The notes under the pieces were generated by a model that worked only from the letters and a program-made list of their open reading frames with translations, ran no database searches and was not told the origin of the DNA. Source: an uncultured Pelagibacteraceae bacterium (GTDB lineage: Bacteria > Pseudomonadota > Alphaproteobacteria > Pelagibacterales > Pelagibacteraceae). From it: DNA of 43,782 bases. The stretch covers positions 1 through 43,782 of the forward strand of contig CACLWP010000009.1 of NCBI GenBank assembly GCA_902610675.1, read 5' to 3'. Shown here one piece after another: positions 1-8,699 of this stretch; within the stretch, counting starts at the first letter, position 1, and every line of letters starts with the position of its first letter. A program made the translations under genes and the position numbers.

Positions 1-290
1 AACCAGGTGAGATTTTTCATATTTCCACCAAAAATTTAATATCAATTAAAAATTTAGTAAAAAATATTTTTCTAATAATGAATGGTAACTTTAAAAAAAA
101 TGTTAAAATATCAAAAGACAGAATTGGAAAAGATAAAATTTATCATCTTGATTGTGGAAAAATTAAAAAAGATTTAAACTGGACACCCAAAGTAAATTTA
201 AAAGATGGTCTTAAAAAAACCATTGAATGGTTCATTAAATACAATAATGAATTAAAGATTGAGAGTAGAAAATACATTCATATAAAATAA
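1..290 (+). CDS. NAD-dependent dTDP-glucose 4,6-dehydratase-like SDR, C-terminal end (5'-partial)
   Basis: The reading frame is open from the window edge (first full codon at base 3), so this is the tail of a gene that begins outside the window. The first visible residues, PGEIFHIST, and the final segment, with RIGKDKIYHLDCGKIKKDL followed by NWTPKVNLKDGLKKTIEWF, match the closing part of RmlB-type extended SDRs. In that family this part closes the substrate pocket and precedes the terminal amphipathic helix. The family converts an NDP-hexose to the 4-keto-6-deoxy sugar in the cytosol. The NAD-binding half cannot be seen, so the exact substrate is open. A 10-base gap separates it from the next gene, suggesting one operon. 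The internal ATG at 78 is not the start. Confidence 0.75.
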   Translation, partial: PGEIFHISTKNLISIKNLVKNIFLIMNGNFKKNVKISKDRIGKDKIYHLDCGKIKKDLNWTPKVNLKDGLKKTIEWFIKYNNELKIESRKYIHIK

Positions 291-300
291 AAAAATATAT

Positions 301-1248
301 ATGAAAATACTAATTCTAGGCGGATGTGGATATATAGGAACAAAACTTACGAATGATTTGTTAAAGAAAAATTATAAAATAACTGTATATGATACTCAGT
401 GGTTTGGTAATTATTTAAAGCAACATAAAAACTTAAAAATTATTAAGGGCGATGTCAGATCGATAGATAACAAAATTTTTAAAAACGTAAATACAGTAAT
501 TAATCTTGCAAATATAGCAAATGACCCAAGTGTAGATTTGAGCCCAACTTTATCATGGGAAGTAAATGTTTTAAGTTTATTTCAAATTTTAAATAAATGT
601 AAAAAAAATAAAGTTAAACATTTTATTCACTCTAGCTCTGGCAGTGTTTATGGAATCAAAACTGAAAAAAAAGTTACTGAAGATTTAGAGCTTGTCCCAC
701 TATCTATTTATAATAAAACTAAAATGATTTCTGAGAGGATATTATTGAGTTTTAAAGATGATTTAACTTTTCATTCTATTCGTCCCGCAACTGTTTGCGG
801 ATATTCACCTAGAATGAGATTTGATGTTTCAGTTAATAATTTAACACTTCAAGCTTTAAAATATAAAAAAATTAAAGTTTTCGGAGGAAATCAAATAAGA
901 CCGAATGTCAATATAATTGATATTTCACGAATATTTCAACATTTCATTATAAATAAAAATAAAATTAGATCAGGTTTTTACAATGCAGGATTTGAAAATT
1001 TATCAATTCTAAAAATTGCCAAAATGATTTCAAAATTTACAGGTGCTAAGATAAATATTCTAAAAAATAATAACGATCCACGCTCTTACAAGCTAGACTC
1101 GTCTAAATTATTAGAAACAGGCTTTAAACCAAAATGTAACGTAAGATATGCTATTGAGGAATTGATTAGTATGTATAAAAGAAAAAAACTAAATGATAAT
1201 GATAGTAACTATACTGTTAAATGGATGAAAAAAAAAAATATAAAATAA
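301..1248 (+). CDS. NAD-dependent epimerase/dehydratase (extended SDR)
   Basis: This is a 315-residue extended short-chain dehydrogenase acting on a nucleotide sugar. A Rossmann glycine motif GGCGYIG lies at residues 7-13, an acidic residue after strand 2 at D31 suggests NAD preference, the active-site serine block SSSGSVYG is at 111-118, and the catalytic YNKTK (Y137, K141) follows. Length is normal for the UDP-glucose 4-epimerase/dTDP-sugar epimerase superfamily. The substrate cannot be told from sequence alone. It follows another NDP-sugar SDR and precedes a methyltransferase with only two bases between genes, so a joint role in making one deoxy or branched sugar is likely. No strong Shine-Dalgarno is visible, as for most genes here. 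Confidence 0.85.
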   Translation: MKILILGGCGYIGTKLTNDLLKKNYKITVYDTQWFGNYLKQHKNLKIIKGDVRSIDNKIFKNVNTVINLANIANDPSVDLSPTLSWEVNVLSLFQILNKCKKNKVKHFIHSSSGSVYGIKTEKKVTEDLELVPLSIYNKTKMISERILLSFKDDLTFHSIRPATVCGYSPRMRFDVSVNNLTLQALKYKKIKVFGGNQIRPNVNIIDISRIFQHFIINKNKIRSGFYNAGFENLSILKIAKMISKFTGAKINILKNNNDPRSYKLDSSKLLETGFKPKCNVRYAIEELISMYKRKKLNDNDSNYTVKWMKKKNIK

Positions 1249-1250
1249 AA

Positions 1251-1910
1251 ATGGGAAAAGAAATAGATTTATTAAAAAAATACCCGAAAGCAAATAGGAA
1301 TTTAAAAGAAAGAGCTAATTCAAAAACTGATAATGAGAGAAATATTGCAAGGAAATTTGGTAAAGAATTTTTTGATGGTGATCGAAGATATGGTTATGGA
1401 GGATATAATTATAATCCAAAATATTGGTCAGAGGTTGTACTTGATTTTCAAAAGTATTGGCAATTAGACTCAAATTCCTCTTTATTAGATGTAGGTTGTG
1501 GAAAAGGATTTATGCTTTATGATTTTAAAAGATTAATTGATGGAATAAAAGTAAAAGGCATAGACTTATCTGCTTATGCAATAGAAAATTGTTATGCTGG
1601 TATGAAAAACTTTTTACAAGTAGGTAATGCCAATAGACTTGAGTTTAAAAATTCGGAGTTTGATTATGTAATCTCTATTAATACAATTCACAATTTAGAA
1701 TTACAAGAATGCAAACAAGCTATAAAAGAAATTTCTAGAGTATCAAGAAAAGGAAGTTTTATTACAGTGGATGCTTTTAGAAATTCTGAAGAGCAGAAAA
1801 GAATGCATGATTGGAATTTAACCGCTAAAACAATTTTATCTGTAAATGAATGGAAAAAATTATTTAGTGATTTAGACTATAACGGAGATTTTTATTGGTT
1901 TATACCATGA
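1251..1910 (+). CDS. class I SAM-dependent methyltransferase
   Basis: A 219-residue class I methyltransferase. Motif I, LLDVGCGKGF, is at residues 78-87 and the acidic residue of motif II (GIDLSAYA) follows about 20 residues later. The N-terminal segment rich in Lys/Arg, then GDRRYGYGGYNYNPKYW, is a family-specific lid rather than a signal peptide. I chose the ATG at 1251, two bases after the previous stop, over an in-frame ATG at 1221 that would overlap the preceding gene by 28 bases and add only MDEKKKYKIK. Its end overlaps the next start as ATGA. It probably methylates a sugar intermediate (C-, N- or O-methyl is undecidable) in the same pathway as the flanking SDR and the E1 pair. Confidence 0.8.
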   Translation: MGKEIDLLKKYPKANRNLKERANSKTDNERNIARKFGKEFFDGDRRYGYGGYNYNPKYWSEVVLDFQKYWQLDSNSSLLDVGCGKGFMLYDFKRLIDGIKVKGIDLSAYAIENCYAGMKNFLQVGNANRLEFKNSEFDYVISINTIHNLELQECKQAIKEISRVSRKGSFITVDAFRNSEEQKRMHDWNLTAKTILSVNEWKKLFSDLDYNGDFYWFIP

Positions 1911-2854
1911 TAAATTACTTAAATTTATATAAAGTCTTTTTTTACCTAAGGTATGTAGAAGAAACTATTTCAAAAAAATATTCAGAAGGTAAAATGAGGT
2001 GTCCAACACATTTGTCTATAGGACAAGAGGCTATTTCAGCTATTTTTTCATGTTTAGTTAAAAAAAAAGATTACACAATCAGTATGCACAGACCTCATAC
2101 CCATTACCTAGCAAAAGGTGGAAATTTAAATGCATTAATTTCTGAATTATATGGAAAAGCAAATGGTTGTTCAAAGGGTAGAGGTGGGTCTATGCATTTA
2201 GTGGATGAAAGTGTAAATTTTATGGGTTCAACTTCGATATTAGGAAATAATATACCAATTGGAATTGGCCTGGGCTTGTCATCTAAAACTTTAAAAAAAA
2301 ATAATATAACCTATATATTTTTAGGTGACGCTGCTGTTGAACAAGGTTCATTCTATGAGTCACTAAATTTTGCTGTAGTTAATAATTTAAAAGTAATATT
2401 TATCTGTGAAAATAATGAGTTCTCAGTTTATTCAAACCTTTCATTAAGGCAGCCAAAAAATAGAAAAATTTTTCAACTTGCAAAAAGTATCGGTGTGAAT
2501 TCAAATTTTTCAACAGGAAAAAAGCTTGAAGATATTTACAAAAAAATGAAAAATGCAATTGACTATGTAAACAAAAATAAAAAGCCTTATTTCCTAGAAA
2601 TTAAAACTTCTAGATGGATTGAACATTGCGGTCCTAATGATGACAGTGGCTTAGGCTATAGATCGTTAAATAAATTAAGGCTGTGGAAAAAAAATGATTT
2701 TTTGATTTCACTTAAAAAAAAATTAAATACAAAATCTAATATTACAAAAAAAATTGAAAATAAGATTAAGTCTAAAGTTCTTAAAGCATTTAAATTTGCT
2801 GAAAAATCAAAATTTCCAAAAATTCAAGACCTATTGACAAATGTATATGAATAA
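1907..2854 (+). CDS. thiamine-diphosphate dehydrogenase E1 component, alpha subunit
   Basis: A 315-residue alpha chain of the pyruvate/acetoin/branched-chain 2-oxoacid dehydrogenase E1 type. The conserved GKGRGGSMHL-like segment occurs near residue 90 (KGRGGSMHL), and the thiamine-diphosphate/Mg motif starts at GDAAVEQG (140-147) and ends at ENN (168-170), a normal spacing. The family decarboxylates a 2-oxo acid and holds the hydroxyalkyl group on the cofactor. The ATG at 1907 forms an ATGA overlap with the methyltransferase stop and is preferred to a TTG at 1895. The beta subunit follows with overlap. No E2 lipoyl transferase or E3 is in the window, so a carboligase or decarboxylase role in sugar building is possible but unproven. 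Confidence 0.88.
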   Translation: MINYLNLYKVFFYLRYVEETISKKYSEGKMRCPTHLSIGQEAISAIFSCLVKKKDYTISMHRPHTHYLAKGGNLNALISELYGKANGCSKGRGGSMHLVDESVNFMGSTSILGNNIPIGIGLGLSSKTLKKNNITYIFLGDAAVEQGSFYESLNFAVVNNLKVIFICENNEFSVYSNLSLRQPKNRKIFQLAKSIGVNSNFSTGKKLEDIYKKMKNAIDYVNKNKKPYFLEIKTSRWIEHCGPNDDSGLGYRSLNKLRLWKKNDFLISLKKKLNTKSNITKKIENKIKSKVLKAFKFAEKSKFPKIQDLLTNVYE

Positions 2855-3905
2855 AAACAAAAAAAAATTTAATGAAGCTATTAATGACGGATTAATATTT
2901 TCACTTAAAAAAGATAAAAATTTATTGTGTTATGGGCTTGGTATAAATGACCCTAAAAGAACATTTTCAACTACTCAAAATCTACTTGAAAAATTTGGAA
3001 AAAAAAGAATTTTCGAAGTTCCAAATTCAGAAAATACAGTTATGGGTCTAGCTGTTGGGGCAGCGCTAGGTGACGTAAGATCTATCATTTCACATCAAAG
3101 ATTAGATTTTTTTTTATTAGCTATGGATCAACTTGTTAATTCAGCTGCAAAATGGAAATATATGTTTGGTAGAAAAAAATCTTTGCCGATTACAATAAGA
3201 TTAATAATAGGAAGAGGATGGGGGCAAGGACCTACACATTCTCAAAATTTACAATCCTGGTTCAACCATATTCCAGGTTTAAAAATTGTTTGTCCAGCAA
3301 ATCCAGGAAATGCTCAACAACTTTTAATTAATTCAATTTTTGATCCAAATCCTGTTATTTTTATTGAGCACAGATGGCTTCATAATGTCTACGGGCCAGT
3401 AGAAAAACCTAAAATTGAAAAGTTAGGCTTAAGTAGAGTATATAAAAAAGGAAAGGATATTACTATAGTATCTAATGGATATTTAACTCTAGAAGCAATT
3501 AAAGCTTCTGAAATTTTAAAATCAGAAATAGGAATAGATGTTGAAATTATTGATTTAAACGTAATTAAACCTCTTAATTTAACTTTAATTTTATCTTCAA
3601 TAAAAAAAACAAAAAGATTGATATGTTTAGATACTGGAATGATAACAGGTTCAATATCTTCTGATATTGTGAGTAAAGTTGTATCTAAATCTATGAAGGA
3701 TCTAAAGTCACCACCCGCAATTATTGGTTTGCCAGATATTCCCATACCAAGTACATATAATGGTGCAAGTTTTTATCCAAATTATAAAAATATTATAATT
3801 AAAGTAAAAAAAATTTTTAACGTTAAAAAAAAAATAAACAAAAATCATTTTAAATTAGATGGTCCAATAGATGTGCCAGGAAATTGGTTTAAAGGTCCAT
3901 TTTAA
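2841..3905 (+). CDS. thiamine-diphosphate dehydrogenase E1 component, beta subunit
   Basis: A 354-residue partner of the preceding alpha subunit, overlapping it by 14 bases (or 8 if the ATG at 2847 is used). It has the pyrimidine-binding domain with the catalytic glutamate in PNSENTVMGLAVGAAL (E64), then ISHQRLDFFLLAMDQL, GRGWGQGPTHSQ and a transketolase-C-like domain starting near residue 205. It is somewhat longer than usual E1 beta chains and ends in an unusual tail, LDGPIDVPGNWFKGPF. The two chains should form an alpha2beta2 enzyme. Because E2 and E3 are absent nearby, the hydroxyalkyl group may go to a sugar acceptor or simply be released. That is inference. Confidence 0.87.
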   Translation: MYMNKNKKKFNEAINDGLIFSLKKDKNLLCYGLGINDPKRTFSTTQNLLEKFGKKRIFEVPNSENTVMGLAVGAALGDVRSIISHQRLDFFLLAMDQLVNSAAKWKYMFGRKKSLPITIRLIIGRGWGQGPTHSQNLQSWFNHIPGLKIVCPANPGNAQQLLINSIFDPNPVIFIEHRWLHNVYGPVEKPKIEKLGLSRVYKKGKDITIVSNGYLTLEAIKASEILKSEIGIDVEIIDLNVIKPLNLTLILSSIKKTKRLICLDTGMITGSISSDIVSKVVSKSMKDLKSPPAIIGLPDIPIPSTYNGASFYPNYKNIIIKVKKIFNVKKKINKNHFKLDGPIDVPGNWFKGPF

Positions 3906-4924
3906 TGAGTATAAAATTTAAGGCAGCAGTACTTGAAAAATTTAATAAAAAACTAAACATTGTAGAACTTGCAACTAGATATCCAGAAAAAGACCAAATA
4001 CTTGTAAAATTAAAGTATTCTGGGATTTGTAAAAGTCAAATAATGGAAATAGATGGAAAAAGAAATAACAAAAAATGGCTACCTCATATGTTAGGACATG
4101 AAGGATCTGGAGTAATAACACAAATAGGTAAAAACATAAATGATTTTAAAATTGGTGATAAGGTTTTTTTAAGTTGGATTAAAAATAATAAAAAAGATTG
4201 TTCAGCTATTAAATATATTAAAAATAATCAAATTATAAACGCTGGAAAGGTAACTACATTTAATTCTTTTGCTTTAGTATCAAGGAATAGAGTTTACCAT
4301 TTACCAAAAAACATCGATTATAAGACTGGAGCTTTATTGGGATGTGCTTTTCCAACTGGTTTTGGTATGATTTTAAAAAGTATATCGAAACAAAAAAAAA
4401 TAAAACTTCTTATTATAGGCTTAGGTGGAATTGGATTATCATCTCTTATAGCTGCAAATAATTTGGGGTATAAAAATATTCATGTATTAGAAAAAAGTAA
4501 AAAAAAAATTGAGCATGTAAAAAAATATATAAAAAATAATAATATTAAATATTATTTTAGCAACAAAGTAATTACCAAAGAATATTATGACAATATAATT
4601 GAAACCTCTGGAAATATAAATATTTTATCAAAAAGCCTAAATTTTATACATAATAAAGGTAAAATTGTATTTGCATCACATCCTGATACAAAATTAAAAA
4701 TTAAAATTAATCCTCATGAATTAATTAAAGGAAAAAAAATAATTGGAAGTTGGGGTGGGAATATTAAATTCGAGAAAGACATAGATCAAATTACTAAAAT
4801 TATTAAAAAATCAAAGTTTATAAACAAATTATTTTTAGATAAAGTATATTCCTTAAAACAAATTAATTTAGCTATTACTGATTTTAGAAAAGGAAATATT
4901 GTACGACCTTTAATTAAGTTTTAA
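3905..4924 (+). CDS. zinc-type alcohol dehydrogenase (MDR superfamily)
   Basis: A 339-residue medium-chain dehydrogenase/reductase. Catalytic-zinc ligands fit C42 (GICKSQ), H65-E66 in GHEGSGVI and C147 in GCAFPTGFG. The nucleotide-binding fold has GLGGIGLSS at 172-180. The structural-zinc lobe that normally carries four cysteines has only one (C99), so that metal site appears lost. The start ATG shares one base with the previous stop (TAATG), which argues for translational coupling to the E1 pair. It probably oxidises or reduces a hydroxyl/keto group on the product made by the E1 enzyme or on a nucleotide sugar. The substrate is not recognisable. Confidence 0.85.
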   Translation: MSIKFKAAVLEKFNKKLNIVELATRYPEKDQILVKLKYSGICKSQIMEIDGKRNNKKWLPHMLGHEGSGVITQIGKNINDFKIGDKVFLSWIKNNKKDCSAIKYIKNNQIINAGKVTTFNSFALVSRNRVYHLPKNIDYKTGALLGCAFPTGFGMILKSISKQKKIKLLIIGLGGIGLSSLIAANNLGYKNIHVLEKSKKKIEHVKKYIKNNNIKYYFSNKVITKEYYDNIIETSGNINILSKSLNFIHNKGKIVFASHPDTKLKIKINPHELIKGKKIIGSWGGNIKFEKDIDQITKIIKKSKFINKLFLDKVYSLKQINLAITDFRKGNIVRPLIKF

Positions 4925-4927
4925 TTT

Positions 4928-5281
4928 ATGAAAAAAAAAATCACATTTTGTTTTGATATTGATAATACCATATGCAAAACAGATGATAGAGCATATAGTA
5001 AGTCAAAACCAATATATAAAGCAATAAGAACAATAAATAATCTTTATAACAATGGCCACACTATAAAAATTTTCACTGCGAGATATATGGGAAGAAACAA
5101 GGATAATATCAAAAATAGTAAAAATATTTACTTGAAAACAAAAAAGCAAATTGATAGTTGGGGTCTAAAATATAATAAATTAATAATTTCAAAACCATCT
5201 GCAGATATTTATATCGATGACAAAAGTTATGGATACAATAACAGCTGGATATTAAACTTTAAAAAATATGAAAAAAAATAA
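4928..5281 (+). CDS. HAD-superfamily phosphatase, capsule-biosynthesis type
   Basis: A compact 117-residue HAD hydrolase. The nucleophile motif DIDNT is at residues 10-14 (D10, D12), motif II is FTAR at 49-52 and motif IV is IDDKS near residue 96. It has no large cap domain. Such short HAD proteins occur in capsule and O-antigen loci, where they are thought to remove a phosphate from a sugar intermediate. It overlaps the SIS isomerase gene by 14 bases, so the pair may act in sequence on a phosphosugar. It is not the DRDGTL-type GmhB phosphatase. Confidence 0.82.
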   Translation: MKKKITFCFDIDNTICKTDDRAYSKSKPIYKAIRTINNLYNNGHTIKIFTARYMGRNKDNIKNSKNIYLKTKKQIDSWGLKYNKLIISKPSADIYIDDKSYGYNNSWILNFKKYEKK

Positions 5282-5828
5282 AATTAAATATATAAATTCT
5301 TATATTAATGAAATTTCAAATAAAATTTTAGAAAATGAAAACCAAAAAGAAAAAATATTTGAAATTTTTTCAGTTCTAAAAAAATTAAATAAAAATAACA
5401 CTGTTCATGTTTTTGGCAATGGGGGCAGTTCGTCTATAGCATCTCATTTTAGTATGGATCTAACCAATAATAGTTCACTAAAATGTATAAATCACTCTGA
5501 TCCATCAATGATAACCTGTTATTCAAACGATTTTGGTTATGAGAATTGGATGAAAAGAGCTTTGGAAAAATTTGGAAAAAAAGGTGATTTATTATTTTTG
5601 ATTTCTTCAAGCGGGGAGTCCCAGAATATAATTAATTCACTTAAGATCGCAAAAAAACTTAAATTTAAAAAAATTATAGGTTTTTCAGGTTTTCATAAAA
5701 ATAACAGATTAAGTAAACAAGCAGACATATCTTTTTGGATAAACTCTAAAAATTATAATATGATTGAAAATATTCATCAAATATACCTTCTTCTTTTAGT
5801 TGATCTGTTTAAAGATATTAATAAATAG
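5268..5828 (+). CDS. SIS-domain phosphosugar isomerase (GmhA-like)
   Basis: A 186-residue SIS-fold protein close in size to sedoheptulose-7-phosphate isomerase GmhA. It shows GNGGSSS at 50-56, followed by H60 and D64 where GmhA has its metal-binding His and Glu, then CYSNDFGYENW and the phosphate-binding SSSGES at 113-118. The reaction expected is aldose/ketose phosphate isomerisation in the cytosol, feeding an NDP-heptose or similar sugar. No heptose kinase or heptose nucleotidyltransferase is visible in the window, so those steps would have to be encoded elsewhere. It overlaps the HAD phosphatase start-to-end and is followed eight bases later by the next gene. Confidence 0.82.
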   Translation: MKKNKIKYINSYINEISNKILENENQKEKIFEIFSVLKKLNKNNTVHVFGNGGSSSIASHFSMDLTNNSSLKCINHSDPSMITCYSNDFGYENWMKRALEKFGKKGDLLFLISSSGESQNIINSLKIAKKLKFKKIIGFSGFHKNNRLSKQADISFWINSKNYNMIENIHQIYLLLLVDLFKDINK

Positions 5829-5835
5829 TTTATAA

Positions 5836-7050
5836 ATGCCCAGGGCAACAAGAAAATTATCTCTAATAAACAGAATTAAAAACAAGATTTTTTTTATAGG
5901 TTCTTTAATTTATTCATTTCCATTACTTATAATTATAATATTAATTTTTCCATTCAGAAGAATAATTATTTCTGAATTGGAAACGAGATCTATCGGTCAC
6001 ATGTCAGTTGCAGTAGAAATATTTTTGTCAGAAATTAAAATTGGTAAATTTAACAAAAAAAATATTTATTTATGGTTTTCAAATAAAAAAATTGCAAATA
6101 GATATTTATACCACAAGTGGAAACAAAAAATATTTGTAGTAAATAGATTTTTAATTAAACCCTTATTTTTCTTAATTAACAATATTTATTTTTTAAAATT
6201 TCTTAGATCACCATTTAGACATTGGAAATATAATAAACCAATAAATTGGCAAAATGTTGACATACATAATGTATTAGAAATAACAAATCCAAGTATTAAA
6301 TTTTCAGACGAAGAAGAAAATTTAGCAAAAGATTTTTTTAAAAAAAATAATTTAATTAAAAATGAATATATTTGTTTTATGAGTAGGTCAAATTTCTATC
6401 TTAAAGATGAGGTGTCTATTAGAGATACAAATATAAAAAATTTATTTGAAGCAATGAAAAAAATCTGTAATGAAAGAAATATTGTTGGTATAAGGATGGG
6501 ACACAATGAAGAGGAATCAAATTTGTCGTCAAAAGATATTGTTGATTTTTCATCGCAACCAGAAAGAAATGAATTTCTCGAAATATACCTTTTAATGAAT
6601 TGTAAATTTTTAGTAAGCACTGGTACTGGTGCTGATCATGTTCCTATTTTGAATAGAAAGAAAATATTATATATAAATTACGCTGATATAAATAATATTA
6701 ATAATGCATGTAATGCATATATTCCTTTAATGATTACAAAAAAATTTGCTGAAATTAAAAGTAATAAACTCATTAATTATGATGAAGTTTTTAAAAGAAA
6801 ACTTTGTGAGGAACTCTATGAGAGAGATTTGAATATGAGAGGGTTTAAATCAGTCCAAAACACTATTGATGAAATTTATGATGCAATCTGTGAAATGGAT
6901 AATTTAATTGTAGAAGATAAAAGTGGTTACATTGAAAACAGAAATCAAAAAAAATTTTGGTCATGTTTTAAAAACTATTATTCTTTGCCAAAATATAAAA
7001 CAATAATACCAAACAAATTTATTGAAAATAATATTGAGTTATTTTCATAG
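5836..7050 (+). CDS. putative glycosyltransferase, TIGR04372-like
   Basis: A 404-residue protein with one hydrophobic N-terminal segment (about residues 19-41) preceded by basic residues, suggesting membrane attachment with the bulk in the cytosol. The core has YICFMSRSNFYLKDE followed by a RDTNI stretch, an IRMGHNEEE stretch and FLVSTGTGADHVP. Together these recall the putative glycosyltransferase family TIGR04372 and the C-terminal nucleotide-binding part of GT-B enzymes. The assignment is from memory of the family and moderate. It is the last gene of the first plus-strand block and faces a minus-strand acetyltransferase, with six bases between the stops. Confidence 0.55.
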   Translation: MPRATRKLSLINRIKNKIFFIGSLIYSFPLLIIIILIFPFRRIIISELETRSIGHMSVAVEIFLSEIKIGKFNKKNIYLWFSNKKIANRYLYHKWKQKIFVVNRFLIKPLFFLINNIYFLKFLRSPFRHWKYNKPINWQNVDIHNVLEITNPSIKFSDEEENLAKDFFKKNNLIKNEYICFMSRSNFYLKDEVSIRDTNIKNLFEAMKKICNERNIVGIRMGHNEEESNLSSKDIVDFSSQPERNEFLEIYLLMNCKFLVSTGTGADHVPILNRKKILYINYADINNINNACNAYIPLMITKKFAEIKSNKLINYDEVFKRKLCEELYERDLNMRGFKSVQNTIDEIYDAICEMDNLIVEDKSGYIENRNQKKFWSCFKNYYSLPKYKTIIPNKFIENNIELFS

Positions 7051-7056
7051 ATTTTA

Positions 7057-7668
7057 TTATTTAAGTTTTTTTACCAATTCGGATATTTTCTTGTCGTGGT
7101 AATAAATATTCTTCATCACTTTCGACGCCTCAGTTGGAGAATATTTAAAAGCAATTTTTAATAATTGCATCCAATTTGAATTATTTTTAGATCGAATTTT
7201 ACTGATATTTTCTATGATTTTGATGTGATTATTTTTATTTTTTTTTTTCATTATATAAAAATTTTTTAAGTTTTTAATTATACAATAATCACAAGATAAA
7301 AAAAAGTTAATTGATTTAGTATTTAATTTATTTACTTTTGCAAATATTTTAATTTTTTGAAATTTTTTTTCTAGATTTAATAACGCCTTCTTACCAATTT
7401 TTTTATTTCTATATTTTTTAAGAATTGCAATAGAGACTTCCCATTTTAATTTTTTTTGTAGTCTTATATAACCTAATTTTTTCTTATATATCTTAATTAT
7501 GAATATTTTATGTTCATTTTTATCAAGTTGGTCACTAAACCATTTATCATGATCTTGCTTACCAATTAATTCAGTGTTTCCTGAATTTTCTCTTGAATCT
7601 TTATCATTTCTTAAATTTAGTAAAAAGTTTCTGTCACTTATTTTCGCTTTAATTAGTTTAATTCTCAT
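7057..7668 (-). CDS. GNAT N-acetyltransferase (PseH-like) with helical C-terminal tail
   Basis: A 203-residue protein. Residues 1-140 look like a GNAT domain of the PseH/FlmH kind: the opening ISDRNFLLNLRND resembles the WRND segment of sugar acetyltransferases, and YRNKKIGKKALL fits the acetyl-CoA pyrophosphate-binding loop. Residues about 150-203 form a separate helical tail containing IRSKNNSNWMQLLKIAF and ending in ISELVKKL. By position beside pseI/pseC/pseB it is the best candidate for the 4-N-acetylation step of the pseudaminic-acid pathway. It is divergent from pseI with only 22 bases between the two start codons, so any promoters must overlap coding sequence. Specific substrate is inferred from context. 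Confidence 0.65.
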   Translation of the reverse strand: MRIKLIKAKISDRNFLLNLRNDKDSRENSGNTELIGKQDHDKWFSDQLDKNEHKIFIIKIYKKKLGYIRLQKKLKWEVSIAILKKYRNKKIGKKALLNLEKKFQKIKIFAKVNKLNTKSINFFLSCDYCIIKNLKNFYIMKKKNKNNHIKIIENISKIRSKNNSNWMQLLKIAFKYSPTEASKVMKNIYYHDKKISELVKKLK

Positions 7669-7690
7669 ACTTTTTTTATATATTAATTAA

Positions 7691-8698
7691 ATGAATTTTA
7701 AATCACCATTTTTTGTTGCTGAAATTTCTGCTAACCACAATGGAAAAATACAAAACGCGAAGAAATTAATCTATAATGCAAAAAAATATGGTGCTGATGC
7801 AGTAAAATTACAAACTTATTCCCCAGAAACAATTACATTAAAATCACGAAATAAATATTTTAAAATAAACAAAGGGCCTTGGAAAAACTATTACTTGTGG
7901 GATTTATATCAAGAAGGACATACTCCGTTTAGTTGGCATAAAGAATTATTTGAGTATGCAAAGAAATTGAAAATAAAAATATTTAGTACTCCATTTGATG
8001 AAAAAGCAGTAGACTTTTTAGAAGGTCTTAATTGTCCTTATTATAAAGTTGCATCATTCGAAATAACACATTTGCCATTAATTAAAAAAATTGCTTCCAA
8101 AAAAAAAGACATGATAATTTCAACTGGACTGGCAAACTTAAAAGAAATCAAAACAGCCTATGATACTGCCAAAAGATACGGAGCCAAAAACGTAACGTTA
8201 TTATATTGTGTTAGCAATTATCCATCTAATATTGAGGATTTTAATCTAATGAATATTAATTTATTAAAAAGAAAATTTAATTGCAATGTAGGTTTATCAG
8301 ATCACTCTCTAGATAATTCTATATCTTCAACAGCAGTTGTTTTAGGCGCAAGGGTATTTGAAAAACACATTGCTTTAAATAAGAAAAAAGGTTTAGACTC
8401 TCATTTTTCTTTGGTAGGTAAAGAGATTTACGAATACAAGCAGAATTTATTAAAAATTTATGAATTAATAAAAAATAAGAATTTCTTTAGATCAAAAAAA
8501 GAACTTGAAAATATAAAATTTAGAAGATCAATATTTTCTTTCAAAGATATAAAGAAAGGAGAAAAATTTTCACATGAAAATATAAAAGTTGTTAGACCAT
8601 CAGATGGACTAGATCCAAAATTTTATGAAAAATTAATCGGAAAAAAATCAAAATTTAGTATAAAAAAAAATTACCCTTTAAAAACAAAACATTTATAA
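7691..8698 (+). CDS. pseI: pseudaminic acid synthase (NeuB family)
   Basis: A 335-residue NeuB-family enzyme that condenses phosphoenolpyruvate with a 6-carbon diacetamido sugar to give a nonulosonic acid. The TIM barrel shows EISANHNG (11-18), KLQTYSPETIT (from 39), STPFD (99-103), ASFEI (121-125), GLSDHS (201-206), EKHI (224-227) and DSHFSL (236-241). A C-terminal SAF/antifreeze-like domain runs from about 277 to 335. The segment LWDLYQEGHTPFSWH resembles PseI more than sialic-acid NeuB. It starts the plus-strand nonulosonate run and is one base from pseC. Confidence 0.88.
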   Translation: MNFKSPFFVAEISANHNGKIQNAKKLIYNAKKYGADAVKLQTYSPETITLKSRNKYFKINKGPWKNYYLWDLYQEGHTPFSWHKELFEYAKKLKIKIFSTPFDEKAVDFLEGLNCPYYKVASFEITHLPLIKKIASKKKDMIISTGLANLKEIKTAYDTAKRYGAKNVTLLYCVSNYPSNIEDFNLMNINLLKRKFNCNVGLSDHSLDNSISSTAVVLGARVFEKHIALNKKKGLDSHFSLVGKEIYEYKQNLLKIYELIKNKNFFRSKKELENIKFRRSIFSFKDIKKGEKFSHENIKVVRPSDGLDPKFYEKLIGKKSKFSIKKNYPLKTKHL

Positions 8699-8699
8699 A

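Noticed and set aside
1221-1250. Earlier ATG for the methyltransferase
   Set aside because: It would overlap the previous gene by 28 bases and add only MDEKKKYKIK; the ATG at 1251 follows the stop by two bases.
3389-3745. 118-codon minus-strand ORF inside the E1 beta gene
   Set aside because: It lies wholly within a strongly supported gene and its product has no recognisable motif; it is a reading-frame shadow.
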